Source: Candidatus Omnitrophota bacterium
GTDB lineage: Bacteria > Omnitrophota > Gorgyraeia > Aquiviventales > Aquiviventaceae
Reading direction: 5' to 3'
DNA length: 8,975 bases
Assembly (NCBI GenBank): GCA_016206725.1
Contig: JACQRA010000080.1
Coordinates: forward strand, 1 to 8,975
The notes beneath the pieces are model-generated. The model did not search any database and was not told where the DNA came from. It saw only the letters and a list, made by a program, of their open reading frames with translations. The position numbers were made by a program, and so were the translations under genes. How positions within the stretch are numbered: position 1 is the stretch's first letter; every line of letters begins with the position of its first letter. Below, piece by piece: positions 1 to 6,512 of the stretch.

Positions 1-2
1 AG

Positions 3-491
3 TGGTACTGGCCGGGGCAGATGTGGTCGCACCGACACATCACGAAGATCACGCTCAAGAATCTCCCGAATCTCTGGGGGGGGCTATTGCTGCTGGGGTA
101 TGTTCTCCAAGGCCTTCCATTCCCTCAGACGGTCAAGGTGCATCTGGCCGCACGATTCGGACCGGCAGCGCCGTCGCGGCTCTCCGGCGTGTTGCACATC
201 GGCTTAGGCCTGGTGATGTCACTCGCCATCTTCGTGCCGTTGATGGGCCAAACCGCCGGATTTGGAATCATGAGCCTCATGATCGTCGCGGTGGGGACGG
301 TGCTTGGCGCGATCGGTGTCGCTTTTTCAAAATTGAAAGATCGCCTCTATGAGGAGTTGGGCCCCGTCAAGTACGCGATCGTCATAGGGCTGCTGTTGTT
401 GATGACGGGGGTGTTAGGAAAAATTGTGCTGCGGCTGCTCTTTGGGATCAAGTATGTGCTGAGCTTCCCGGCCTTTAACTTTAATATTTGA
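3..491 (+). CDS. C-terminal part of a polytopic membrane protein, probable respiratory-complex subunit (5' truncated)
   Basis: The reading frame is open from the left edge (Trp-Tyr-Trp-Pro-Gly-Gln precede the first Met at base 21), so this is probably the end of a larger protein, not a 156-residue gene. Counting from that Met, I see four likely membrane helices: about residues 19-36, 54-76, 81-103 and 118-141. The C-terminus is short and ends FNFNI. Only seven bases separate its stop from the cytochrome c gene, so the two are probably cotranscribed and may form one complex. From memory, bd-like quinol oxidase or cytochrome b-type subunits are often paired with multihaem cytochromes in Nitrospirota and Desulfobacterota. 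That is the likeliest family, but no haem-ligand motif can be assigned in this fragment. Membrane location is well supported; the specific identity is inference. Confidence 0.6.
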   Translation, partial: WYWPGQMWSHRHITKITLKNLPNLWGGLLLLGYVLQGLPFPQTVKVHLAARFGPAAPSRLSGVLHIGLGLVMSLAIFVPLMGQTAGFGIMSLMIVAVGTVLGAIGVAFSKLKDRLYEELGPVKYAIVIGLLLLMTGVLGKIVLRLLFGIKYVLSFPAFNFNI

Positions 492-498
492 GACCATC

Positions 499-1701
499 AT
501 GAAACGGTTAGCATTTGTCGGCCTGAGCGCGTGCCTTGTGCTATTATTCGCTATCTCCTTCGCCATTGACCTGACTCGTGAATGGACCGGTTATCAGCGC
601 CGCTTCCTCAGATCGCTCAGTCAAGATGAACGGCGCGGCGTACCGACGGGCATCCAGCAGATTCAGGTCAAATCGCTCACACGGGTGGATCGCTGTACCA
701 CGTGTCACGTGGCGATTGACAAACCTCACCTGGCCCTGGCCGAAGAGCCGTTTACCACGCACCCTGGCGACTACCTCACCTGGCATCCGCCGGAGCAATT
801 TGGGTGTACGGTCTGCCACGGAGGACAAGGTCTGGCGACTGAGGTCAAGGCTGCGCATGGGGAAGTCAAGCACTGGGAACAGCCGCTGCTGCGAGGCCCG
901 CTCGTCCAGGCTTCCTGCGGCAAGTGCCATGGAGACCTCAAGGCCATTGAAGCGCATGTCCCCTTGCTGGCAGAAGGGGTTCAACTCTATAATCGCTACG
1001 GGTGCGCGGGGTGTCACGCCGTGCATGGGTTCGGACAAACGGTGTCCATTGACCTCTCTGACATCGGGGACAAACCCTGGCAGTTGCTCGACTTCACCTT
1101 CATCGGAGGCCGTCACACGCTCCCGCAATGGATCGAGGAGCACTTCGCAGCGCCTCGACGCGTGACGCCAGGGTTTCGTACAACTGAATTGCCGCCGGGG
1201 GAGGAAGAGATTTATCCGACCTTCATGCCGAATTTCGGCTTGACCGGTGAACAGGCGCGAGCCTTGACGGTCTACATGCTCAGTTTGACCGGCGAGTCGC
1301 TGCCGGCCAAGTACGTCGTGCCGGCCAAACCGGCAGTTCCGCCGGTGTATGCCACGAGCATCGAACGGGGTCGTGCCGTCTTCAACACATATGGATGCGC
1401 GGGCTGCCACGGTGAGGGTGGCCTGGGGGGACGGAAAAACTGGAACGCCCAATTGGGGGAAGAGGAGCCCTCACTCGTCTATGTGAAAATGTATTACGAT
1501 CGAGACAGCCTGAAACAGCTCATCCGAGAGGGCCGCCAACCCGTCCCACGACGCGATCCTTCACGACCTCGCTCGCCATCGTACATGCCGTCATGGAAAG
1601 AACGGATTTCCGAGCCCGAGCTGTACGATTTGGCGGAGTATCTCTTGTCATTGTATGACGAGCACGTGCCTCAACCGGTTCCTGCCTCCAGTGAAGGGTA
1701 A
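499..1701 (+). CDS. Membrane-anchored pentahaem cytochrome c
   Basis: This 400-residue protein should carry five covalently bound c-type haems on the periplasmic side and pass electrons between the membrane quinone pool or its membrane partner and other carriers. Residues 4-23 form one hydrophobic segment after Met-Lys-Arg, which is an uncleaved anchor or signal. CXXCH motifs start at C66 (CTTCH), C103 (CTVCH), C140 (CGKCH), C169 (CAGCH) and C300 (CAGCH). The last two sit in two similar monohaem cytochrome c domains (about 159-265 and 287-389). Each has YGCAGCH and a later Met-Pro (M243, M363) that probably supplies the distal ligand. The N-terminal part (60-150) is a more closely packed trihaem segment. 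No strong ribosome-binding site precedes the ATG, and the close upstream gene suggests coupling. The cytochrome c assignment is firm; the physiological partner and redox direction are unknown. Confidence 0.9.
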   Translation: MKRLAFVGLSACLVLLFAISFAIDLTREWTGYQRRFLRSLSQDERRGVPTGIQQIQVKSLTRVDRCTTCHVAIDKPHLALAEEPFTTHPGDYLTWHPPEQFGCTVCHGGQGLATEVKAAHGEVKHWEQPLLRGPLVQASCGKCHGDLKAIEAHVPLLAEGVQLYNRYGCAGCHAVHGFGQTVSIDLSDIGDKPWQLLDFTFIGGRHTLPQWIEEHFAAPRRVTPGFRTTELPPGEEEIYPTFMPNFGLTGEQARALTVYMLSLTGESLPAKYVVPAKPAVPPVYATSIERGRAVFNTYGCAGCHGEGGLGGRKNWNAQLGEEEPSLVYVKMYYDRDSLKQLIREGRQPVPRRDPSRPRSPSYMPSWKERISEPELYDLAEYLLSLYDEHVPQPVPASSEG

Positions 1702-1704
1702 ACG

Positions 1705-2802
1705 ATGGCCCAACGCGTGATTGTCGCCATGAGCGGAGGGGTGGATAGCTCTGTCGCCGCCGCCCTCCTCCACCAACAAGGCTACGAGGTCATCGGCATG
1801 ACCTTGCAGTTGTGGGGCAAAGATGTCTGCGTCTCAAGCGGGACAAGGCTGTGCTGCTCCGTCCGGGATGCCTTGGATGCGAAGGCGGTGGCGAATCGCT
1901 TGGGCATCCACCATGAAACGCTTGAACTTGTTGAGACCTTCCGTGAGCGGGTGATCACCTATTTCGTCAACGAGTACGCCAACGGCTTGACACCCAATCC
2001 CTGCATTGCGTGTAATGACCAGATCAAGTTCGGCGCGTTGATGGAACAGACGGAGGCCTTGGGGGTCGACGCCGTCGCGACGGGACACTACGCGCGCCTT
2101 GACCGTGATGGAGTCGGCGGTCGCATTCGGTTGCGCCGTGCACAGGACGCCTCCAAGGATCAGTCGTACGTGTTGTTCAATCTCCGTCAGGAACAACTGG
2201 CAAAAGCAAAATTTCCACTCGGCGAATTGACGAAACCGAAAGTGCGGGAGCTTGCGCGTCAACTGGGGTTTCCCACGGCGGACAAACCGGACAGCCAAGA
2301 CATCTGTTTCGTGCGGGACGGGAATAAGAACGGATTCCTGCGCAACGAGCTTCGCGTTGACCAAGAACCGGGCCCTATCGTGGATACCCAGGGTCGCGTG
2401 CGAGGGACCCACCGCGGCCTGATAGGCTATACCATCGGTCAACGGGAGGGACTTGGGGTGGCGTGCGGGGTTCCCATGTATGTGGTCGCGATGGATCGGA
2501 CGCAGAACCGCTTGGTGATTGGGACCAAGGAGGACGTGCTGTCTCGCCGCTGCCGTGTCGAACGAGTCAACTGGGTGTCGGTTGCCCCTCCGGTCTTGGC
2601 GCTGCGCGCTGAGGTCAAAATCCGTTCTCGGCATGACGCGGCAGCCGCAACGGTGATGCCGATCGACGCGTCATCTGCCGAGATCACGTTTGACGAGCCG
2701 CAGCCGGCGATCGCCCCGGGTCAGGCGGCGGTGTTCTATCAGGACGATGTGGTATTGGGTGGGGGATGGATTGCTCCGCCAAAGGCGGAGAGTGAACCGT
2801 GA
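1705..2802 (+). CDS. mnmA: tRNA-specific 2-thiouridylase MnmA
   Basis: MnmA activates C2 of the wobble uridine U34 in tRNA-Lys, -Glu and -Gln by adenylation, then inserts sulfur delivered by a persulfide relay, giving s2U34. The 365-residue length is normal for the family. The PP-loop ATP-binding motif SGGVDSS is at residues 10-16. The two expected catalytic cysteines are present: C100 in NPCIACN and C201 in DSQDICF. The GHYAR motif is at 127-131, and the C-terminal half fits the usual central and beta-barrel domains. The ATG has a reasonable Shine-Dalgarno (GAAGGG, 1693-1698) lying in the end of the cytochrome gene, three bases after whose stop it begins. The stop overlaps the larE start (GTGA), so the two are translationally coupled. 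The cytoplasmic tRNA-modification role is well established for the family. Confidence 0.96.
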   Translation: MAQRVIVAMSGGVDSSVAAALLHQQGYEVIGMTLQLWGKDVCVSSGTRLCCSVRDALDAKAVANRLGIHHETLELVETFRERVITYFVNEYANGLTPNPCIACNDQIKFGALMEQTEALGVDAVATGHYARLDRDGVGGRIRLRRAQDASKDQSYVLFNLRQEQLAKAKFPLGELTKPKVRELARQLGFPTADKPDSQDICFVRDGNKNGFLRNELRVDQEPGPIVDTQGRVRGTHRGLIGYTIGQREGLGVACGVPMYVVAMDRTQNRLVIGTKEDVLSRRCRVERVNWVSVAPPVLALRAEVKIRSRHDAAAATVMPIDASSAEITFDEPQPAIAPGQAAVFYQDDVVLGGGWIAPPKAESEP

Positions 2803-3641
2803 AGCGTGAAGCGTTGACAGAAAAACTTGAACACGTCAAAACGCTCCTTCGTTCGTTTGGGCGGGTGATGGTGGCGTATTCGGGAGGGGTGGATTCAACG
2901 CTGTTAGCCCGGCTTGCTCAGGATGCGTTGGGTCCTGTCAACGTCGTCGCGGTCACGGCGGATTCTCCTTCATTGGCACGGGCCGATTTGGATGAGGCGT
3001 GCCGTGTGGCGCAACAGTTGAATCTCCAGCACGTGGTGATCCGCACCGACGAGGTCGAGAACCCCGCGTATCGCCTGAATACCTCGAGCCGCTGCTATGT
3101 GTGCAAGCATACGCTCTTCGACGCGCTGCAGCGTGAGGCGGTTGCGCGTCAGATGGCGGTCATCCTCTATGGAGCCATCGGGGACGATGTGCGGTCGGAT
3201 CGCCCTGGTCAGGAGGCGGCTGAGGACTGTGGTGTGCGGGCCCCCTTGCAGGAAGTCGGGTTGACCAAATGGGAAATTCGCGAGGCGGCCCGTCGGTTGG
3301 GATTGTCGAATTGGGATCGGCCGCAGAATGCGTGCCTCTCCTCTCGCCTTCCGCATGGCATGGACGTGACGGAAGAAAAACTGGCTCAGGTTGAGCAGGC
3401 CGAGGCGTTGCTGCGGTCGCTCGGATTTCGTCAAGTCCGCGTACGCCATCTCGGGGCGCATGCTCGCATTGAGGTGGGGAAAAACGAAGTCGTTCGCTTC
3501 GATGACGTGGCGCTACGTGAGCGCGTCGTCGAAGCGTATGGGCAGCTGGGGTTTCATTCGGTGGGCGTCGCTCGCGACGGGTATCAGTCCGGCGGCGCCA
3601 ACCACGCCATGGCAGAAGAGATAGCTTGGAAGGCGGCGTAG
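2799..3641 (+). CDS. larE: LarE-type ATP-dependent sulfur insertase (PP-loop superfamily)
   Basis: LarE proteins adenylate and thiolate the pyridinium-3,5-biscarboxylate mononucleotide precursor of the nickel-pincer cofactor of lactate racemase and related enzymes. The PP-loop SGGVDST is at residues 28-34. Family cysteine motifs are RCYVCK (C99, C102) and ACLSSR (C179). The last corresponds to the sacrificial cysteine of the Lactobacillus enzyme, while the three-cysteine set resembles the [4Fe-4S]-type LarE described from Thermotoga. The length (280 residues) is typical. The start is GTG, overlapping the mnmA stop, with GGAG at 2787-2790 eight bases upstream. The last ten bases, including the TAG stop, lie inside the following tRNA gene. 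No larA, larB or larC is present in the window, so the substrate here is unproven; family membership is strong. Confidence 0.9.
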   Translation: MKREALTEKLEHVKTLLRSFGRVMVAYSGGVDSTLLARLAQDALGPVNVVAVTADSPSLARADLDEACRVAQQLNLQHVVIRTDEVENPAYRLNTSSRCYVCKHTLFDALQREAVARQMAVILYGAIGDDVRSDRPGQEAAEDCGVRAPLQEVGLTKWEIREAARRLGLSNWDRPQNACLSSRLPHGMDVTEEKLAQVEQAEALLRSLGFRQVRVRHLGAHARIEVGKNEVVRFDDVALRERVVEAYGQLGFHSVGVARDGYQSGGANHAMAEEIAWKAA

Positions 3642-3704
3642 CTCAGTGGGTAGAGCAGCGGACTCATAAGCCGCGGGTCACTGGTTCGAGCCCAGTCGCC
3701 GCCA
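3632..3704 (+). tRNA. tRNA with anticodon CAT (elongator Met, or Ile2 read by lysidine)
   Basis: A complete cloverleaf can be drawn. The acceptor stem GGCGGCG (3632-3638) pairs perfectly with CGCCGCC (3697-3703), with discriminator A at 3704. The D stem is GCTC/GAGC, the anticodon loop is CTCATAA with CAT at 3665-3667, the variable loop is GGGTC, and the T arm is ACTGG-TTCGAGC-CCAGT. No 3' CCA is encoded, so CCA must be added by nucleotidyltransferase. The fifth anticodon-stem pair is an A·G mismatch (3662/3670, positions 31/39). It is not initiator tRNA: the first pair is G-C, not mismatched. Sequence alone does not separate elongator tRNA-Met from tRNA-Ile2, whose C34 would be modified by TilS. 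Its first ten bases overlap the end of larE, and it probably shares that transcript, because I see no convincing promoter of its own. Confidence 0.95.
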
Positions 3705-3725
3705 TATTTCCTTTATGACACGACG

Positions 3726-4100
3726 ATGACACCACCGCGACGACGGATTCTCCTTGTGGATGACGAGCCGCTCATCGTCCAGACGGTCGGCCGGCAACTC
3801 GAAGCCGAGGGGTTTGAGGTCCTGACGGCGATGGATGGGGAAGACGCGCTGGTGAAAGTCAGAACCGGCCGTCCGGATCTGCTGATCCTCGACCTTATGA
3901 TGCCGAAGCTGAGTGGCATCAAAGTCTGTGTGGCGCTCAAACGCGACCAACTGTATCAACAAATCCCGATCATCATCATGACGGCGAAAGGTGACCTGGT
4001 TGATGCACAGGCCTGTAAAGACTGCGGTGCCGATGCGTTTCTTGAAAAGCCCTGTCGGATCGAAGACATCATGAAGCAGGTTCGGACCCTGCTTCCATGA
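3726..4100 (+). CDS. Single-domain response regulator (CheY-like receiver)
   Basis: The 124-residue protein is a stand-alone receiver domain with no output domain, so it should act by protein-protein interaction or as a phosphorelay intermediate. All core residues are present: the acidic pair D12-D13, phospho-acceptor D56 in LILDLMMP, T86 in IIIMTAKG, and K108 in FLEKP. The gene starts 21 bases after the tRNA, and no good Shine-Dalgarno precedes the ATG. A five-codon frame ATG-ACA-CGA-CGA-TGA (3715-3729) overlaps the start but has no support of its own. The stop overlaps the start of the downstream phosphatase (ATGA, 4097-4100), indicating cotranslation. No histidine kinase lies in the window, so the partner is unknown. 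Confidence 0.92.
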   Translation: MTPPRRRILLVDDEPLIVQTVGRQLEAEGFEVLTAMDGEDALVKVRTGRPDLLILDLMMPKLSGIKVCVALKRDQLYQQIPIIIMTAKGDLVDAQACKDCGADAFLEKPCRIEDIMKQVRTLLP

Positions 4101-4747
4101 AGCAACTGATCATCTACGATCTTGACGGGACACTGGTCGATACCGCCGAAGATATCGCGGAGGCGACCAACGCGATGCTGACGACCTTGACGGGAAACGG
4201 ACTCCCCCCTGAGGAGATTCGGCAATGTGTCGGCAAAGGGCTCCATGATCTGGTTCGACGAGCGCTGAAGACGGCCGATGAGGCGCTGGTGGAGCAGGGC
4301 ACACGGTTGTTTGGCGAATACTACGGCCGGCATCTGCTGGATCATAGCCGGCTCTATCCTTCGGCCGTTGAGACGCTGCAATATTTCCGCGGTCGAACCC
4401 AGGTGGTGATCACCAATAAGCCTGATCCATTTGCGAAACAGCTCCTTGAGGGGCTTGGCGTAGAGCGGTATTTTGCCTCCATCATCGCCACGGGTGGGGC
4501 GTATCCCAAAAAACCTGATCCGACCGCCATCCGCCAGCTGACGACACGGATGCGGTGCGCGCCGTCAGACGTCTTGATGGTCGGCGATAGTCTCATTGAT
4601 GTGGAGACCGGCCGCAACGCCGGGGTGTTCACGGTCATCCTGGCTCATGGGTTCCAAGATCACGAAGACCTGGTGGCCGCGAAGCCGGATGCGCTGGTGG
4701 CGGATCTCTCGGAGTTCTTAGCCCTGGCTCAAGGGCAGGGATGGTAA
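4097..4747 (+). CDS. gph: HAD-superfamily phosphatase, phosphoglycolate phosphatase type
   Basis: This 216-residue cytoplasmic hydrolase has all four HAD motifs. Motif I is DLDGTLVDT with nucleophile D8 and general acid D10. Motif II is T106 in VVITNK. Motif III is the lysine of PKKPDP (about residues 138-139). Motif IV is VGDSLIDVE with D164 and D168. The helical cap between residues about 15 and 85 is the type seen in Gph, which removes 2-phosphoglycolate, and in PpaX-like pyrophosphatases. Those cannot be told apart by motifs alone. The start overlaps the response-regulator stop by four bases and has no clear Shine-Dalgarno, so translation is probably coupled. The family call is firm; substrate specificity is inferred. 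Confidence 0.85.
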   Translation: MKQLIIYDLDGTLVDTAEDIAEATNAMLTTLTGNGLPPEEIRQCVGKGLHDLVRRALKTADEALVEQGTRLFGEYYGRHLLDHSRLYPSAVETLQYFRGRTQVVITNKPDPFAKQLLEGLGVERYFASIIATGGAYPKKPDPTAIRQLTTRMRCAPSDVLMVGDSLIDVETGRNAGVFTVILAHGFQDHEDLVAAKPDALVADLSEFLALAQGQGW

Positions 4748-4772
4748 GACACAGATGACACAGAGACACAGA
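4748..4772. repeat. GACACAGA short tandem repeat in the gph/LOG gap
   Basis: The octamer GACACAGA occurs at 4748-4755, 4757-4764 and 4765-4772, beginning immediately after the gph stop. A related CACAGATTACACCGAT stretch follows at 4782-4797. The 51-base gap up to the first possible LOG start is therefore almost entirely low-complexity CA/GA-rich sequence, unlike the flanking coding DNA. No hairpin or terminator is visible in it. The origin is unknown. Confidence 0.7.
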
Positions 4773-4798
4773 AAACGACCCCACAGATTACACCGATA

Positions 4799-5818
4799 AT
4801 GCCGTATACGTCGGGAAATCCCATGATTGATAAGACGATGACCGAACTGGTGGCTCAAGTCGGCGATGAGCTTGATCGACGATTGCTGACCGAGATGATG
4901 GCAGCCGTCTATCGTCTGGGCTTGGATCATGCGGCGACCGGGGATCTCAAGATTCTCAACACGGCCTTGAAAGAGCTCCGATATGCCTTCCGGGTGTTCC
5001 GTCCCTATCGGCACGTTCGGAAAGTCGCCACGTTCGGCTCTTCCCGCGTGACGCGTCGTCATCCATCGTATGACGAAGCGCGCGAGTTCGGTCAGCGCAT
5101 GGCTAAAGCGGGATGGATGGTCATTACCGGAGCCGCCAGCGGGATTATGAAGGCGGGCCATGAGGGGGCCGGCCGAACGGCCAGCTTCGGATTGAATATT
5201 CGACTCCCCTTTGAGCAGGAAGCCAATCCGGTCATTGCCAAGGACCAAAAGCTGATTCATTGCAAGTACTTCTTCACCCGAAAACTCCTCTTCTTGAAAG
5301 AGTCGCATGCGACGGCGCTATTCCCCGGCGGTTTCGGCACGTTAGATGAGGGGTTTGAATCGCTCACCCTTGTCCAAACCGGCAAATCCGATCCGCGACC
5401 GATCGTCTTCGTCGAATCTCCGAAGGAACCATTCTGGGAGCCGCTCCTGCGGTTTTTCGATGAACAGCTCATTCATCAGGGCATGGTCTCAGCCAGCGAG
5501 CGAGCGATCTATACCGTGGTCCGTTCGGCGAAAGAAGCCGCAGAGGTCATCCTGCGCTTCTACTCGGTCTACCACTCGTTGCGCTACGTGGGAGATCGTC
5601 TCGTCCTTCGCCTTCGCCGTCGTCTCTCAGCTCAGGTTGTCTCGCGCCTGGGGCGGGAATTTCGGGATCTCCTCTCTTCGGGCGCGTTCAGTCAGGGTTC
5701 AGCCTTGCCTGACGAATCGGATGAACCTGAACTACGACATCTTCCCCGTCTGATCTTTGATTTCAACCGGCGGGATTACGGCCGGCTGCTTGAACTCATT
5801 CACCGCATCAACGCTTGA
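4799..5818 (+). CDS. Long LOG-family protein (TIGR00730-type Rossmann fold)
   Basis: The central domain matches the LOG/lysine-decarboxylase-like family, whose studied members are cytokinin riboside 5'-monophosphate phosphoribohydrolases or act on related nucleotides. The diagnostic PGGFGTLDE is at residues 176-184. An earlier nucleotide-binding loop, VITGAASGIMKAG, is at about 108-120, and FGSSR is at 79-83. At 339 residues it is much longer than the roughly 180-220 of minimal LOG proteins. It has about 75 extra N-terminal residues and an Arg-rich helical C-terminal extension (about 255-339). ATG 4799 has no Shine-Dalgarno and emerges from repeat sequence. ATG 4823 has GGGAA at 4813-4817 and may be the true start, giving 331 residues. 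The natural substrate in this organism is unknown. Confidence 0.85.
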   Translation: MPYTSGNPMIDKTMTELVAQVGDELDRRLLTEMMAAVYRLGLDHAATGDLKILNTALKELRYAFRVFRPYRHVRKVATFGSSRVTRRHPSYDEAREFGQRMAKAGWMVITGAASGIMKAGHEGAGRTASFGLNIRLPFEQEANPVIAKDQKLIHCKYFFTRKLLFLKESHATALFPGGFGTLDEGFESLTLVQTGKSDPRPIVFVESPKEPFWEPLLRFFDEQLIHQGMVSASERAIYTVVRSAKEAAEVILRFYSVYHSLRYVGDRLVLRLRRRLSAQVVSRLGREFRDLLSSGAFSQGSALPDESDEPELRHLPRLIFDFNRRDYGRLLELIHRINA

Positions 5819-5845
5819 CGCCGACTGAAGCCATCGGGCATACTT

Positions 5846-6139
5846 ATGCGAGACATGAGCCCTCTCCTCTCAAGGCGACAACAGAGTCGGCGGCATTGGC
5901 TTGTCGGCGTGGCACTTGTGGGCGGATTGCTGAGTGTTCTGCCCGGCGATCTGATGCAGCGCATGACGACGGAGTGCCTCGTCGAGGCCGATACCAAAAA
6001 ATGCGCCTGTCCATTGGCGCCGGGCGAATCGGTGTTCATCCCGTGTTCCAGCGCGAACAATCACGACTCATGCGGAGCCTGTTCGGTCCTCTCGGCTGAT
6101 GGGACCCGCAGTGGGCGGACGTGCATCACGATCCAGTAA
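5846..6139 (+). CDS. Small exported-looking cysteine-rich protein, unknown function
   Basis: I do not recognise this 97-residue protein. Its N-terminus is basic (several Arg in residues 2-16), followed by a hydrophobic stretch at about 18-33, which is a signal peptide or anchor. The rest is polar with seven cysteines at C44, C53, C55, C67, C76, C79 and C93, including CAC and CGAC spacings. Such a density in an exported domain suggests disulfides or metal binding, but it fits no CXXCH haem or known finger pattern that I can name. Codon third positions are GC-rich like the neighbours, which favours real coding over the overlapping frame. It begins 27 bases after the LOG gene. A start at the second Met (5855) is possible. 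No strong Shine-Dalgarno is visible. Confidence 0.6.
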   Translation: MRDMSPLLSRRQQSRRHWLVGVALVGGLLSVLPGDLMQRMTTECLVEADTKKCACPLAPGESVFIPCSSANNHDSCGACSVLSADGTRSGRTCITIQ

Positions 6140-6170
6140 CCCTACCTTAAATGATCCCACGCCCTGCCTC

Positions 6171-6512
6171 ATGAAGCGGTTTATCGAGCTCAAGCACGTC
6201 GGGCCCAAAGACCACGTCCGTCGTCTCATCGAAGACCTCATGGATCACCTCGAAGAGAAAGTGGCCCATTTCGCCCCGGATGCCGTGTCGGTCCATGCCG
6301 TGTTTGAGGAGAACGGAACGCACACCCTCTATCGAACGTCGCTGGCCTGCCATGTCCCTCGACATGTGGTGGCGGCCCATGAAGAAGATCGCGAGGCCGG
6401 GGTGACGATCCGACGGGCGTTCAAAGAGATTGAGCGGCAGCTCGATAAGTGCAACGCGATTGTCCGCGGGGAATACCTGCGCCGTCGCTCCACACGCGTG
6501 AAGGTCGTATGA
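6171..6512 (+). CDS. HPF/RaiA-type ribosome hibernation factor, short form
   Basis: This 113-residue protein matches the general layout of the S30AE domain that binds the small ribosomal subunit near the decoding site and inactivates or protects ribosomes in stationary phase or stress. Supporting features are the N-terminal strand, then a helix (about residues 13-33), then the VSVHAVFEE strand. Next come a strand ending near CHVPRHVVAAHEE and the final helix with AFKEIERQLDK. It lacks the long C-terminal dimerisation domain of long HPF. The Arg/Lys-rich tail RRRSTRVK suits RNA contact. I chose ATG 6171 because starting at 6099 would overlap the previous gene and add an unlike 24-residue leader. 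The stop (TGA 6510-6512) lies in the first copy of an 11-base duplication. The family call rests on pattern recognition, not alignment. Confidence 0.75.
   Translation: MKRFIELKHVGPKDHVRRLIEDLMDHLEEKVAHFAPDAVSVHAVFEENGTHTLYRTSLACHVPRHVVAAHEEDREAGVTIRRAFKEIERQLDKCNAIVRGEYLRRRSTRVKVV

Noticed and set aside
526..537. LSAC lipobox-like motif at residues 9-12 of the cytochrome
   Set aside because: The cysteine comes too early, with only about eight hydrophobic residues before it, and the hydrophobic stretch continues well past it, which fits an uncleaved anchor.
544..1452. Long open frame on the minus strand opposite the cytochrome gene
   Set aside because: It is fully antisense to a gene with five CXXCH motifs. 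The translated product is compositionally unlike a real protein and shows no domain; it is an expected shadow in GC-rich DNA.
1834..2634. Minus-strand open frame opposite mnmA
   Set aside because: The plus strand encodes a complete MnmA with all catalytic motifs; the antisense product has no recognisable features.
3705..3725. Terminator after the tRNA
   Set aside because: The 21-base gap has a few T residues but no inverted repeat, so readthrough into the response-regulator gene is more likely.
3715..3729. Five-codon leader frame overlapping the response-regulator start
   Set aside because: There is no ribosome-binding site and too little sequence to distinguish it from chance.
4795..4800. 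GATAAT as a -10 element for the LOG gene
   Set aside because: No acceptable -35 lies 16-18 bases upstream, and it falls within repeat sequence.
4718..5308. Minus-strand open frame spanning the gph end, repeat gap and LOG start
   Set aside because: Mostly antisense to the LOG domain, with no ribosome site or domain in the product.
5870..5900. Twin-arginine-like SRR motif in the cysteine-rich protein
   Set aside because: Two RR pairs are present, but the following residues (QQS, HWL) do not match the Tat consensus; a Sec-type signal or anchor is simpler.
5815..6099. Alternative plus-strand frame overlapping the cysteine-rich gene
   Set aside because: It has no hydrophobic N-terminus, is Arg-rich as expected of a shadow frame, and overlaps a frame with a signal-like segment and GC-rich third positions.
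6099..6170. Upstream ATG 6099 for the hibernation factor
   Set aside because: It would overlap the cysteine-rich gene and add 24 residues not expected in the family.
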